64,000 bases of DNA, taken from NCBI RefSeq assembly GCF_016820535.1, contig NZ_JADHDY010000001.1, forward strand, positions 261,221 through 325,220, in the 5' to 3' direction. Shown piece after piece: positions 24,535 through 32,457 of the stretch. Below the pieces are notes generated by a model. That model did no database searches and was not told the DNA's origin. It was given only the letters and a program-made list of their open reading frames with translations. This DNA is from Sporosarcina beigongshangi. GTDB lineage: Bacteria > Actinomycetota > Actinomycetes > Actinomycetales > Micrococcaceae. Positions within the stretch are counted from its first letter, which is position 1; each line of letters begins with the position of its first letter. A program made the position numbers and the translations under genes.

Positions 24535-25917
24535 CTACCGCGTCGGCACCTGGCCCAGTCGGAACACGTTGTCCGGGTCAAAGTGCCGGGCCAGGGCGGT
24601 CAGCCGGTCCAGCACGGGGGCGGTGTAGCTGGCGGCAAAACCTCCAGCGCCGCTGCCCGCGGAGAAGTTTGGCAGCGTGCCGTCATATGCCCACGCTGAC
24701 ATATGCTGCTGCAGTGCCGCGGATTCGGCTGCCATGGCGGGCAGCTCCGGCGGGGCGGCCACCCCAACCGTGTAGAGCCCGTATCCGGCCTGGCGGTGGC
24801 AGAGGGCGCTGGGCACCTCGGGTTCCTCCGCCAGCGCCCCGCCGAATTGGCGGATCTCCACCGTTAGCTGCCGTGAGCCGCTGTCCGGTCCGGCCGCGTC
24901 CAGCAGCGCGTCGGCCGCCCCGGCCGTGAAGTCCGCCAGCAGCATTGACCCTTCGGAGGCGGGCAGGGCATCCTCGGGGTCGGAGTGGACCAGCCCAATC
25001 ATCGATGAGGGCATGGGGCCCACCATGTCCATGAGCGGCACCCCGGCCGAGCGCATTGGCGCAAGCCAGGTGGCGCCGTCGTCCGGGTTTCCGGTGTAAA
25101 CATAACGGACGGAAACGGTGAACTTTCCGGCGAGGGGTTCCGGCACCCCTGGCATGGGCGGCAGATGCATGACTGCCACGGAGGTGGTGGCCTCGGGCGG
25201 CAGCGTGGGGCACCATTGCGCCCAGGTGCGCAGCACGGCCGGGATGTCGGCGGCATCGAAGAAGAGTGCGCCGGCGTAGATGTGCGGGAGCGCCAGCAGC
25301 TCGAATTCCATGCTGGTGATGATGCCCAGGGAGCCCTTTCCGCCGCGCAGGCCCCAGAAGAGCTCGGGTTCGGTGGTGGCGGTGGCGTGGTGGAGCACAC
25401 CGTCGCCGGTCACGACGTCCAGGGAGCGGACCCGGTCGGATGCGGCGCCAAAAGTCCGGGCCATGGGGCCGACCCCGCCGCCGCTGGTGTAGCCGGCAAC
25501 GCTGACGCCCGGCGCCGAGCCGCACAGGCCGATGAGGCCGTGGTCGTGGCAGGAGCCAAGCACGGTTTTCCAGGTGACGCCGGCACCCGTCGTGGCCGTG
25601 CGGGCATCAGCGTCGATGGTGCAGGAGTCGAGGGAGCGGGTGTGCACCAGGAGCGCCCCGTCCATGGAACTGGCGACGCCGTGACCGGTGGCTTGGACTG
25701 CCACCGGCATCCCGTTGGCGGCCGCAAAGCCGACCGCCTCCGTCACGTCTTGCGCGCCGGCGGCTTCCACCACCGCCGCGGGGCTGGTGGCGACCGCCGT
25801 ATTCCAGGGCGTGGCAAGTTCGTCGTAGCCGGGGCTGCCGTGTTCAAAGAGCTTCCCGGCCAATTTGCGGCGCAGCGCCCCAAATGAGGGAGCAGGGGTG
25901 TCGGTCTGGGTTTCCAT
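24535..25917 (-). CDS. FAD-linked oxidase with BBE domain
   Basis: A 460-aa flavoprotein of the VAO/PCMH superfamily. AVQATGHGVASSMDG contains the histidine likely to hold FAD covalently; LCGSAPGVSVAGYTSGGGVGP and ELFWGLRGGKGSLGIITS complete the FAD domain. The C-terminal berberine-bridge-enzyme domain ends with ASYTAPVLDRLTALARHFDPDNVFR. Enzymes of this family oxidise sugars, oligosaccharides or alkaloid-like substrates with oxygen. GCGGAGGAC precedes ATG 25917. It lies 42 bases upstream of the Stealth gene on the same strand and may be co-transcribed with it, which would fit a carbohydrate substrate; this is inference. Confidence 0.87.
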   Translation of the reverse strand: METQTDTPAPSFGALRRKLAGKLFEHGSPGYDELATPWNTAVATSPAAVVEAAGAQDVTEAVGFAAANGMPVAVQATGHGVASSMDGALLVHTRSLDSCTIDADARTATTGAGVTWKTVLGSCHDHGLIGLCGSAPGVSVAGYTSGGGVGPMARTFGAASDRVRSLDVVTGDGVLHHATATTEPELFWGLRGGKGSLGIITSMEFELLALPHIYAGALFFDAADIPAVLRTWAQWCPTLPPEATTSVAVMHLPPMPGVPEPLAGKFTVSVRYVYTGNPDDGATWLAPMRSAGVPLMDMVGPMPSSMIGLVHSDPEDALPASEGSMLLADFTAGAADALLDAAGPDSGSRQLTVEIRQFGGALAEEPEVPSALCHRQAGYGLYTVGVAAPPELPAMAAESAALQQHMSAWAYDGTLPNFSAGSGAGGFAASYTAPVLDRLTALARHFDPDNVFRLGQVPTR

Positions 25918-26045
25918 GGTGTCCTCCGCGGGAGAAGTGCTGTGTGAAAGACCCCCAGCCTTCCACCAAGCGTGCCACCGGGCGGGCGCCGTGGCTAGGT
26001 CCCCGCGATAGATATTTCCCCCGGGTGTCCGACGGCGGAGCGGGC

Positions 26046-26468
26046 CTATTCTGCCCGCGCCGGCTTCCTGCGGTTGAAGATGAGGGCAACGGCAATGCCG
26101 GCCAGCCAGAAGTCCTTGGCCATGGCGGTCCCTGCGGGCGTGGGGCGGATCTTGTCTGCCTCCGTCATGCCAGGGGTCTTCAGGTAGGTGGCCACGAGGG
26201 CGCCGGAGAATCCCGCCAGGGCCAGGCCTGCCAGGCGGCTGGGGACAAACGGTGCCAGCACGAACGCGCCCAGGCCGATTTCCGAATAGCTGAGGTACTT
26301 CCCAAAGGCCTCCGGGGCCAGCTGCCCCGCCTGGGGAATGAGGCGCTGGGCCGCTTCCTGCAGCCCGGCGGCATGCTCGGCCGGAAGGTTGCGCTTGCCG
26401 AGGCCGGCGTTGAGGATGAACGCCCCGGAAACGAGGCGGAGTGCTGCGTTGCTGATGCTGAATCCCAT
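26046..26468 (-). CDS. small membrane protein, DoxX-like, unknown function
   Basis: A 140-aa protein with about four hydrophobic segments: AALRLVSGAFILNAGLG, YSEIGLGAFVLAPFV, LAGLALAGFSGALVATYL and FWLAGIAVALIF. The layout resembles DoxX/DUF4267-like four-helix membrane proteins, but no diagnostic motif is certain. GGGAG stands five bases before ATG 26468. The gap of 128 bases to the FAD oxidase on the same strand suggests a separate or loosely linked unit. Confidence 0.7.
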   Translation of the reverse strand: MGFSISNAALRLVSGAFILNAGLGKRNLPAEHAAGLQEAAQRLIPQAGQLAPEAFGKYLSYSEIGLGAFVLAPFVPSRLAGLALAGFSGALVATYLKTPGMTEADKIRPTPAGTAMAKDFWLAGIAVALIFNRRKPARAE

Positions 26469-26570
26469 GGTGGCTCCCACTGTCTGTGCTCGGTTGGTGC
26501 TCTTGATTCAGCCTATGGTCGCCTGCCCACAATGGCTAGGTTCCGTGCGGGCGCGCCGCAGGGAACGCCC

Positions 26571-26586
26571 ATTCCCGGGCGGGAAT
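26571..26586. promoter_or_regulatory. 16-bp palindrome in a divergent promoter region
   Basis: ATTCCCG-GG-CGGGAAT, perfect seven-base arms. It lies in the 272-base gap between the divergent DoxX-like and M28 peptidase genes, in a position suited to an operator. No regulator gene is adjacent, so the binding protein is unknown. Confidence 0.4.
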
Positions 26587-26740
26587 TTGATGACGAGAAC
26601 CCGGCGGGGCTGTCCAAAGGTCTCGTATCCTCGTATGTGCGGTAACGATTCCTTGTTTGCCCTATCGCTGGCCGCGGCACCAGTGAAGCATGTCTCGGGT
26701 CAGGAACAGCTCCCAACCGGGAGCCACCCGAGGAGGAAAC

Positions 26741-28282
26741 ATGCAAGGAAGAGCATTGCTTGTAGCCGGGGTCATGGTTGCCGCCATGACCGTACCGGTG
26801 ACGGCGGCATCTGCCGTGGATGACGTCAACACGGACAAATTGCGCCAGGCCGTGACAGTGGGCGGCATCATGACCCACGAGCGCGTGCTGCAGCGGATCG
26901 CCAACAGCAACGGCGGGACGCGGGCCTCAGGAACGCCGGGGTATGCGGCGTCCGCGGACTACGTGAAAACAACCCTGAAGAAGGCCGGATACCGGGTCAC
27001 CGAGCAGGAGTTCGAGTTCCCCTACTACCAGGAGGTGACCCCGGCGACCCTGAGCGAACTGGCTCCCGTTGCCAGGCCCATCGAGACTGAATCCATGCAG
27101 TACTCGGGCAGCGGGAACGTGACCGGCGCCCTGGTTCCCGCCACCAACCTGGTGGTCCCCGCGACGCCGGAGCCCAGCTCTGCGGCGGGATGCGCGCCGT
27201 CGGACTTTGTGCCGGCATCGGCAACAGAGCCGCAGGTGGCGCTCATCCAGCGCGGGACCTGCACCTTTGGCGAAAAGGTGGCCAACGCCGCCGCCGCGGG
27301 CTATGACGCGGCGGTGATCTTCAACGAGGGCAACCCCGGGCGGACGGAACTGCTCAGCAATGTCACGCTCGGCACACCCGCACCGTTCCCGGTGGTGGGC
27401 ATCAGCTACGACGACGGCGTCCAGCTGTTCAACGCCGCCGCGTCCGGCCCCGTCAGCGTTGCCGTGGCCACAGACATCGTCAATGAAACCCGCACGACGA
27501 CCAACATCATCGCCGACGCCAAGAAGGGCAACCCGGAGAAGACGGTCGTGGTCGGCGCGCACCTGGACTCGGTCCTTGAAGGCGCGGGCATCAACGACAA
27601 CGGCAGCGGCACGAGCGTGCTGCTGGAGACTGCCATCCAAATGGCCAAGGGGAAGGCGAAGGTCAAGCCTCGGCAGATGGTCCGCTTTGCCTTCTGGGGC
27701 GCGGAGGAATCCGGGCTCCTGGGTTCCGAGCACTATGTGGCCAGCCTGAGCAACGCGCAGCTGTCCACCATCTACGCGAACCTGAACTTCGACATGCTCG
27801 GCTCCACCAACTATGTCCGGTTCGTGTATGACGGCGACGGTTCTGCAGATCCCGAGGGTGCAGGGGGGCCTCCAGGTTCGGCCCAGATTGAGTCGATCTT
27901 CACGGATTATTTTGCTGGGCAGAATCTGGCCAGCGCGCCCACGGCCTTTGACGGGCGCTCGGATTACGGCCCCTTCATTGAGGCCGGCATTCCCGCGGGC
28001 GGCCTGTTCAGCGGTGCGGAGGGCGTTAAGACGGCGGATGAGGCGGCCGTTTACGGCGGAACCGCGGGCGAGCCGTATGACGCCTGCTACCACCAGGCGT
28101 GCGACTCGGTGAACAATCTCAGCACGGCGGCCTTGAATGAGCTGGGCGACGCCACAGCCCATGCCGTCATGACGCTGGCCATGTCCAAGACCGGATTCTT
28201 CGAAGACGGCAGCAGGATGGCGCAGCGCAAGGAGGTCTCCGGCCAGGACTTCCAGTACTCGGGCAGCCACCTCGTGCGCTGA
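26741..28282 (+). CDS. secreted M28-family aminopeptidase with PA domain
   Basis: A 513-aa exported metallopeptidase. A signal peptide (MQGRALLVAGVMVAAMTVPV...ASA) precedes the catalytic domain, which is interrupted by a protease-associated domain (about 130-250, VALIQRGTCTFGEKVANAAAAGYDAAVIFN). Zinc ligands are visible in VVVGAHLDSVLEGAGINDNGSG (His, Asp), FAFWGAEESGLLGS (Glu-Glu), NLNFDMLGS (Asp) and CYHQACDSVNN (His). This is the Streptomyces-type leucyl aminopeptidase layout. GAGGAGG five bases upstream fixes ATG 26741. Extracellular amino-acid release is its likely job. Confidence 0.92.
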   Translation: MQGRALLVAGVMVAAMTVPVTAASAVDDVNTDKLRQAVTVGGIMTHERVLQRIANSNGGTRASGTPGYAASADYVKTTLKKAGYRVTEQEFEFPYYQEVTPATLSELAPVARPIETESMQYSGSGNVTGALVPATNLVVPATPEPSSAAGCAPSDFVPASATEPQVALIQRGTCTFGEKVANAAAAGYDAAVIFNEGNPGRTELLSNVTLGTPAPFPVVGISYDDGVQLFNAAASGPVSVAVATDIVNETRTTTNIIADAKKGNPEKTVVVGAHLDSVLEGAGINDNGSGTSVLLETAIQMAKGKAKVKPRQMVRFAFWGAEESGLLGSEHYVASLSNAQLSTIYANLNFDMLGSTNYVRFVYDGDGSADPEGAGGPPGSAQIESIFTDYFAGQNLASAPTAFDGRSDYGPFIEAGIPAGGLFSGAEGVKTADEAAVYGGTAGEPYDACYHQACDSVNNLSTAALNELGDATAHAVMTLAMSKTGFFEDGSRMAQRKEVSGQDFQYSGSHLVR

Positions 28283-28330
28283 CCTTGGCCGGGCTGCTCC
28301 GGAAGAGCGGGCCGCCCCTTTTTTCGGAAT

Positions 28331-28378
28331 GCCCGACGGCGCCCCACCCCAGGCGGGTGGGGCGCCGTCGGGCTTTTT
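28331..28378 (+). terminator. strong intrinsic terminator, 19-bp stem
   Basis: Perfect 19-base arms (28331-28349 and 28355-28373), five-base loop, then TTTTT. It ends the M28 peptidase transcript. A closely related sequence occurs at 31466-31518; both continue into TTTTGCTGCTT and GCGCGC. The stretch 28283-28653 holds no gene. Confidence 0.92.
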
Positions 28379-28537
28379 GCTGCTTCAGCGCGCCGGAAGC
28401 CGCCACCCCCGGCTCCGGACGCCATTGCAACCCGGCCGCGGTGTGGTGCCCACCAATTCCGCGGTTCCGGGGCCGCACGCCGCAGCCAGGGGCGGGGCCA
28501 CCTGCTTCGGTCCCAGTCTGGTCCGGGGTGCTGAAAA

Positions 28538-28628
28538 TTGACTTTTGTGATGTTCGGCACATTGTGTGCTGCGTATTGGGACAGCGCTTTCCCAGGAGTG
28601 ATTTCGGGAATCCATGTGACTCATGGAT
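28538..28628 (+). promoter_or_regulatory. control region of the NitT/TauT-type ABC operon
   Basis: TTGACT (28538-28543) is a possible -35 element. The palindrome GCACA-TTG-TGTGC (28557-28569) covers the place of the -10 box. A second palindrome, ATCCATG-TGACT-CATGGAT (28610-28628), stands 25 bases before ATG 28654. Both could be operators; the second could also form a small hairpin in the leader. No regulator gene is adjacent on the plus strand. Confidence 0.45.
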
Positions 28629-28653
28629 CCTCACAGAAGCAGGGGTAATAGTT

Positions 28654-29535
28654 ATGCAGCTTGCGAGCGAGGCAGTGAATCCGGCGCCGGGCGATGACGG
28701 CGTGAAGGCGGCCGCCGCGTTGGCGCCGCGCCTGAAGAAGCAGTCCAGGGCCCTGGGGTGGCTTGTTGACCTGTGGCGTCCGGCCGTTTTTGTCGTCATC
28801 CTGTTTGCCGCCTGGTGGGCCGTAACCGAGAACGGTTGGGTCGCCCCGTACATTCTCCCCAGTCCGGGGGACACCTGGAACACCATGGTGGAGAACGCGG
28901 CATTCCTTGGTGCCCACACCTGGGTCACCACAGTGGAGACCATTATCGGCTTCGCCATCGCCGTTGTCATCGGTGAGCTTGTGGCTGTCATGATGATTTA
29001 CTCCAAGACCGTGGAAAAGACCGCCTACCCATTGATTCTGTTCGCTCAGGTCATCCCGAAGATTGCCGTGGCGCCGCTTTTCGTGGTGTGGCTGGGCTTC
29101 GGCATGGAGCCGAAGATCGTGGTAGCCGTCCTGATGGCATTCTTCCCGATCGTCGTATCCGGAATGGCCGGGCTCAAGTCGGTGGATCCCGAAATCCTGG
29201 AACTGACCTCGACCATGGGTGCCAGCTCCATCAAGACATTCCTGAAGGTGCGCCTGCCGGCATCCCTGCCCCAACTGTTCTCGGGCCTCAAGGTGGCGGC
29301 AACGCTCGCCGTGACAGGCGCCGTCGTCGGGGAGTTCGTCGGAGCCAACGAAGGCCTCGGCTACGTAATTCTCCAGGCCAACGGCAACATCGATACCGCG
29401 ATGCTCTTTGCGGCACTGATCATCATGTCTCTTATGGGTGTCCTGCTCTTTGCCCTGATCCAGGTTGCCGAGTGGTTCCTGATCCCGTGGCATTCCTCGC
29501 GGCGTGTCACCGGCTCAGCCGCCACGGCGGGTTGA
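28654..29535 (+). CDS. ABC transporter permease, NitT/TauT (SsuC-like) family
   Basis: A 293-aa permease with about six membrane segments and the BPD_transp_1 EAA loop (LELTSTMGASSIKTFLKVRLPASLPQLFSGLK, at about residue 190). The N-terminal tail is longer and more charged than usual. AGGGG stands eight bases before ATG 28654. First gene of a three-gene importer; a thiamin-pyrimidine, sulfonate or nitrate-like substrate is possible. Confidence 0.9.
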   Translation: MQLASEAVNPAPGDDGVKAAAALAPRLKKQSRALGWLVDLWRPAVFVVILFAAWWAVTENGWVAPYILPSPGDTWNTMVENAAFLGAHTWVTTVETIIGFAIAVVIGELVAVMMIYSKTVEKTAYPLILFAQVIPKIAVAPLFVVWLGFGMEPKIVVAVLMAFFPIVVSGMAGLKSVDPEILELTSTMGASSIKTFLKVRLPASLPQLFSGLKVAATLAVTGAVVGEFVGANEGLGYVILQANGNIDTAMLFAALIIMSLMGVLLFALIQVAEWFLIPWHSSRRVTGSAATAG

Positions 29536-29604
29536 GATCTCCGCCCCAACTGTCCGCAAGTATTTCAAGCCCTCACAATCCAATGGCAATTCATGGGAGC
29601 CAAC

Positions 29605-30630
29605 ATGCACATTTCACGCCGTTCAGTCCTGACCACTTCCCTGGCTGCAGCCGCCGCCCTGGGACTTGCCGCATGCGGCGGCAGCGACGCCGCCAAGCCG
29701 AAGCCGGAAGAGGGCGGCACGACAGCCGCGACCCTCATGCTCAACTGGTACCCCTATGGAGAGCATGCTGCCCTCTACTACGGGGTTGAAAAGGGCATCT
29801 TCAAGAAGCATGGCATCGACCTGACCATCAAGGCCGGCCAGGGTTCCACCAAAACAGTGCAGGCCGCCGGCCAGGGCCAGGTGGACTTTGGCTGGGCCGA
29901 CACCCCGGCGCTGCTCGCCAACATCGACAAGGGTGTAAAGGTCAAAAGCATCGGCGTGTTCCTGCAGACCACCCCCTCCGCCGTGCAGGTCTTCACCGAA
30001 TCCGGGATCAAGGTTCCGGCGGACCTGAAGGGCAAGACCATCGCCGTTTCCGCAGGGGACGCGCCCACCACAACGTTCCCGATCTTCCTCAAGGCAGCCG
30101 GCCTGGCAGAGGGTGATGTGCAGCAGCAAAACCTGGACGCTGCCGGCAAGATGGCTGCGCTGCTGTCCAACAAGGTGGATGGACTTATAGGTTTCGCACA
30201 CGACCAGGGTCCCACCATTGCGTCCAAGAGCGGCAAGGAGATGACGTACCTGCGCTACTCCGACGCAGGGGTGAATTTCTATTCCAACGGCCTTGTGGCC
30301 TCGGACGGCTTCCTGGAAAAGAACCCGGAACTGGCCAACGCCATGGTTGCCGCCGTGTCCGAGTCCTTCGAGGAGGCCATCAAGAACCCGGAGGATGCGG
30401 CCAAGGCCATGGATGGCAAGGACCCGCAGATCCCCGCCCAGGATGTGGTCCAGGAGCAGTGGAAACAGACCATCAAGCTGCTGGCCACCGCCAACACCGA
30501 AGGCAAGAAGCCCGGCGTCAATGCAGACGCGGACTGGACCAGCACCATCAAGACACTGGCCGACGCCGGGCTTATTGAATCCGCCGGCGAAACCAGCAAG
30601 TACTTCAACGCAGCATTCGCACCTAAGTAG
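29605..30630 (+). CDS. NMT1/THI5-like substrate-binding lipoprotein
   Basis: A 341-aa binding protein. The signal MHISRRSVLTTSLAAAAA ends in the lipobox LAACGG, with twin arginines that could allow Tat export. The mature part opens with LMLNWYPYGEHAALYYGVEKG, the typical NMT1/THI5 start, and continues with VDFGWADTPALL and LKGKTIAVSAGDAPTTTFPIF. Such proteins bind HMP-type pyrimidines, alkanesulfonates or related small molecules. GGGAG stands five bases before ATG 29605. No TPP riboswitch sequence was seen upstream. Confidence 0.9.
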   Translation: MHISRRSVLTTSLAAAAALGLAACGGSDAAKPKPEEGGTTAATLMLNWYPYGEHAALYYGVEKGIFKKHGIDLTIKAGQGSTKTVQAAGQGQVDFGWADTPALLANIDKGVKVKSIGVFLQTTPSAVQVFTESGIKVPADLKGKTIAVSAGDAPTTTFPIFLKAAGLAEGDVQQQNLDAAGKMAALLSNKVDGLIGFAHDQGPTIASKSGKEMTYLRYSDAGVNFYSNGLVASDGFLEKNPELANAMVAAVSESFEEAIKNPEDAAKAMDGKDPQIPAQDVVQEQWKQTIKLLATANTEGKKPGVNADADWTSTIKTLADAGLIESAGETSKYFNAAFAPK

Positions 30631-30639
30631 GGAATGGTC

Positions 30640-31452
30640 ATGACCGCAATGTCACCGGAGAAATCCAAGTTGCAACTGGATCCAGTGGTTGAAATTGAAC
30701 ACCTCAATGTCACTTTTTCCTCCAAGCGGGGCCACCGCGTGGTGGCAGTCGAGGATGCTTCGCTGACCATTGGGCAGGGCGAATTTGTCTCCATCGCCGG
30801 CCCCTCCGGTTGCGGAAAATCCACCATGCTCAAGGTGGTGGCCGGCCTGACCCGCGCCACGCGCGGATCGGTCCGGCTCCGGGGGTCCGAGGTCACGGGC
30901 CCTCGGCAGGACATTGGCTATGTGTTCCAGCGCGCGGCACTGCTGGAGTGGCGGAATGTGCGGGCGAACATCCTGCTCCAAGCGGAAATGCGCGGCATGG
31001 ACCGCGCCCGTGCCAACCGTCGTGCCGACGAGCTGATTGCCATGACCGGGCTGGCGGGCTTTGAAAAGTCGCTCCCGCACGAGCTCTCCGGCGGCATGCA
31101 GCAGCGCGTCTCGCTCTGCCGAGCGCTGCTGCATGAGCCCGATGTCCTCCTCATGGACGAGCCGTTCGGCGCACTCGACGCGCTGACCCGCGAAAAGATG
31201 AACATCGAATTGCAGCGCATCTGGCGCGAGACCGGCACCACCGTCATCCTGGTGACCCACTCGGTCTCCGAGGCGATCTACCTGGCCAATCGTGTCGTCG
31301 TCATGAGCCCCCGTCCCGGCCGGATCCAGGAAATCATCGACGTTCCCTTTGGCAGCAACCGGGACTTCGGCGAAACCTTGGCACTGCCGGAATTTGGCGA
31401 CATCTCCGCCCGTGTCCGCGACCTTCTGGGGGCAACGCACGCGGAGGACTGA
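30640..31452 (+). CDS. ABC transporter ATP-binding protein, NitT/TauT family
   Basis: A 270-aa ATPase: Walker A GPSGCGKSTM, Q-loop YVFQRAALLEW, signature LSGGMQQRVSL, Walker B DVLLMDEPFGALD and H-loop VTHSVSEA. ATG 30640 is placed six bases after AGGGA; ATG 30634 and 30649 are also in frame. It ends the importer operon and is followed by a terminator. Confidence 0.92.
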   Translation: MTAMSPEKSKLQLDPVVEIEHLNVTFSSKRGHRVVAVEDASLTIGQGEFVSIAGPSGCGKSTMLKVVAGLTRATRGSVRLRGSEVTGPRQDIGYVFQRAALLEWRNVRANILLQAEMRGMDRARANRRADELIAMTGLAGFEKSLPHELSGGMQQRVSLCRALLHEPDVLLMDEPFGALDALTREKMNIELQRIWRETGTTVILVTHSVSEAIYLANRVVVMSPRPGRIQEIIDVPFGSNRDFGETLALPEFGDISARVRDLLGATHAED

Positions 31453-31465
31453 GCCGCCTTCCCGA

Positions 31466-31518
31466 ATGCCCGACGGCGTCCGGCCCACCCAGGCGGGTTG
31501 GGCGCCGTCGGGCATTTT
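31466..31518. terminator. terminator repeat related to 28331-28378
   Basis: Outer arms 31466-31478 and 31503-31515 are perfect; the inner stem (CCCACCC/GGGTTGGG) is weaker. ATTTTG follows on the plus strand. About 50 bases downstream also resemble the copy after the M28 gene, so the two are members of one repeat family flanking the ABC operon. Confidence 0.8.
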
Positions 31519-31601
31519 GCTGCTTTGGCGCGCTGGCGGCCCGCATCCGGGCTCCGTGGGGCCACCACTGCGACGTCACGGCAAGGGTTGCGCGGCCGCT
31601 G

Positions 31602-32339
31602 TCAGCCCTGCGGGCCCAGGGTGGCGGCAAGGCCGGCGATCATGGCATTCAGGCCCAGCGAGAATGCGGCATCGGCGTCATTGCGGGGTCCTGCGTTCAC
31701 TTCCGGAACAGTGACCGGTCCGCCCGCACGCAGCCCCCGCCCGGCAACGGCGGCGCTGAAATTGGGGGCGGATGGAGCCAGGGTGCCGGCGTCGAAAATG
31801 TCCTCGGGTGCGTTGACATCGTATGCCGAGCCGTAGATAAACGATTCCAGCGCCACGATGGCGTCGATGACGGATTCAGAAGACCAGCCGGCATCGAGGA
31901 ATCCGCGCGTGACGGCCTCGTACATGGTGATTGTGGCCGGTGCGTTGGTCACCGGCAGCAGGGCAATGACGGGGATGAGCGGCAGGTGCCCGGCAAAAAC
32001 GTCGCGGTAGGAATGCGCCCAGGCGCAGACGGCCTCGGCCCACGGCCGGGTGCCAAAGGCTGAGACATCCACGCGGCCCATGAGGTGGTCCTCAACCAGC
32101 AGCAGCACGTCCTGCTTGGATCGGACATGGTTGTACAGCGCTGACGGTGCCACGTTCAGGGACCGGGCCAGCGCGGCCATGGTCAGGCCCTTGTAGCCGT
32201 CCTGGCCCACCAGCTTCAGCGCCGCCCTGGTGATCCGGCTGGAACTGAGCAGTGCCTGCGGGGGCCGGCCTGCCCGGCGTCGTGCTTGCTTGGCTTCCCC
32301 GGCAACCGCGGTCAAGGCCCCAACTCCCTCCGAGCCCAT
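31602..32339 (-). CDS. TetR-family regulator of the putrescine operon
   Basis: A 245-aa TetR-type repressor. The N-terminal DNA-binding domain reads SSRITRAALKLVGQDGYKGLTMAALARSLNVAPSALYNHVRSKQDVL (two overlapping parts). The rest is a helical TetR_C ligand domain. It is divergent from the putrescine oxidase gene, with a perfect palindrome between them (32398-32420), so it probably represses that operon and perhaps itself, with a polyamine or its product as inducer. An N-terminal Arg-rich extension (KQARRRAGRPP) is typical of actinobacterial members. Confidence 0.9.
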   Translation of the reverse strand: MGSEGVGALTAVAGEAKQARRRAGRPPQALLSSSRITRAALKLVGQDGYKGLTMAALARSLNVAPSALYNHVRSKQDVLLLVEDHLMGRVDVSAFGTRPWAEAVCAWAHSYRDVFAGHLPLIPVIALLPVTNAPATITMYEAVTRGFLDAGWSSESVIDAIVALESFIYGSAYDVNAPEDIFDAGTLAPSAPNFSAAVAGRGLRAGGPVTVPEVNAGPRNDADAAFSLGLNAMIAGLAATLGPQG

Positions 32340-32362
32340 CAGGGCTACTTTTTCAACGCCCC

Positions 32363-32420
32363 TTTACGAATGACGGTGACGTCAGTTACAGTCTAATCTA
32401 AATGAACGGCATTCATTTAG
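32363..32420 (+). promoter_or_regulatory. puo promoter and 23-bp TetR operator
   Basis: -35 TTTACG (32363-32368), 18-base spacer, -10 TACAGT (32387-32392). Directly after the -10, where transcription starts, lies CTAAATGAA-CGGCA-TTCATTTAG (32398-32420), a perfect nine-base-arm palindrome. A repressor bound there would block initiation. The size and symmetry fit a TetR dimer site. Confidence 0.8.
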
Positions 32421-32457
32421 TGAGGCGCGGCACAAGGGCGGCGCAGGAGAGGCAAAC

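Noticed and set aside
28500-28653. TPP riboswitch before the THI5-like importer
   Set aside because: The CTGAGA and ACC-type conserved elements are absent; only palindromes and a weak promoter are visible.
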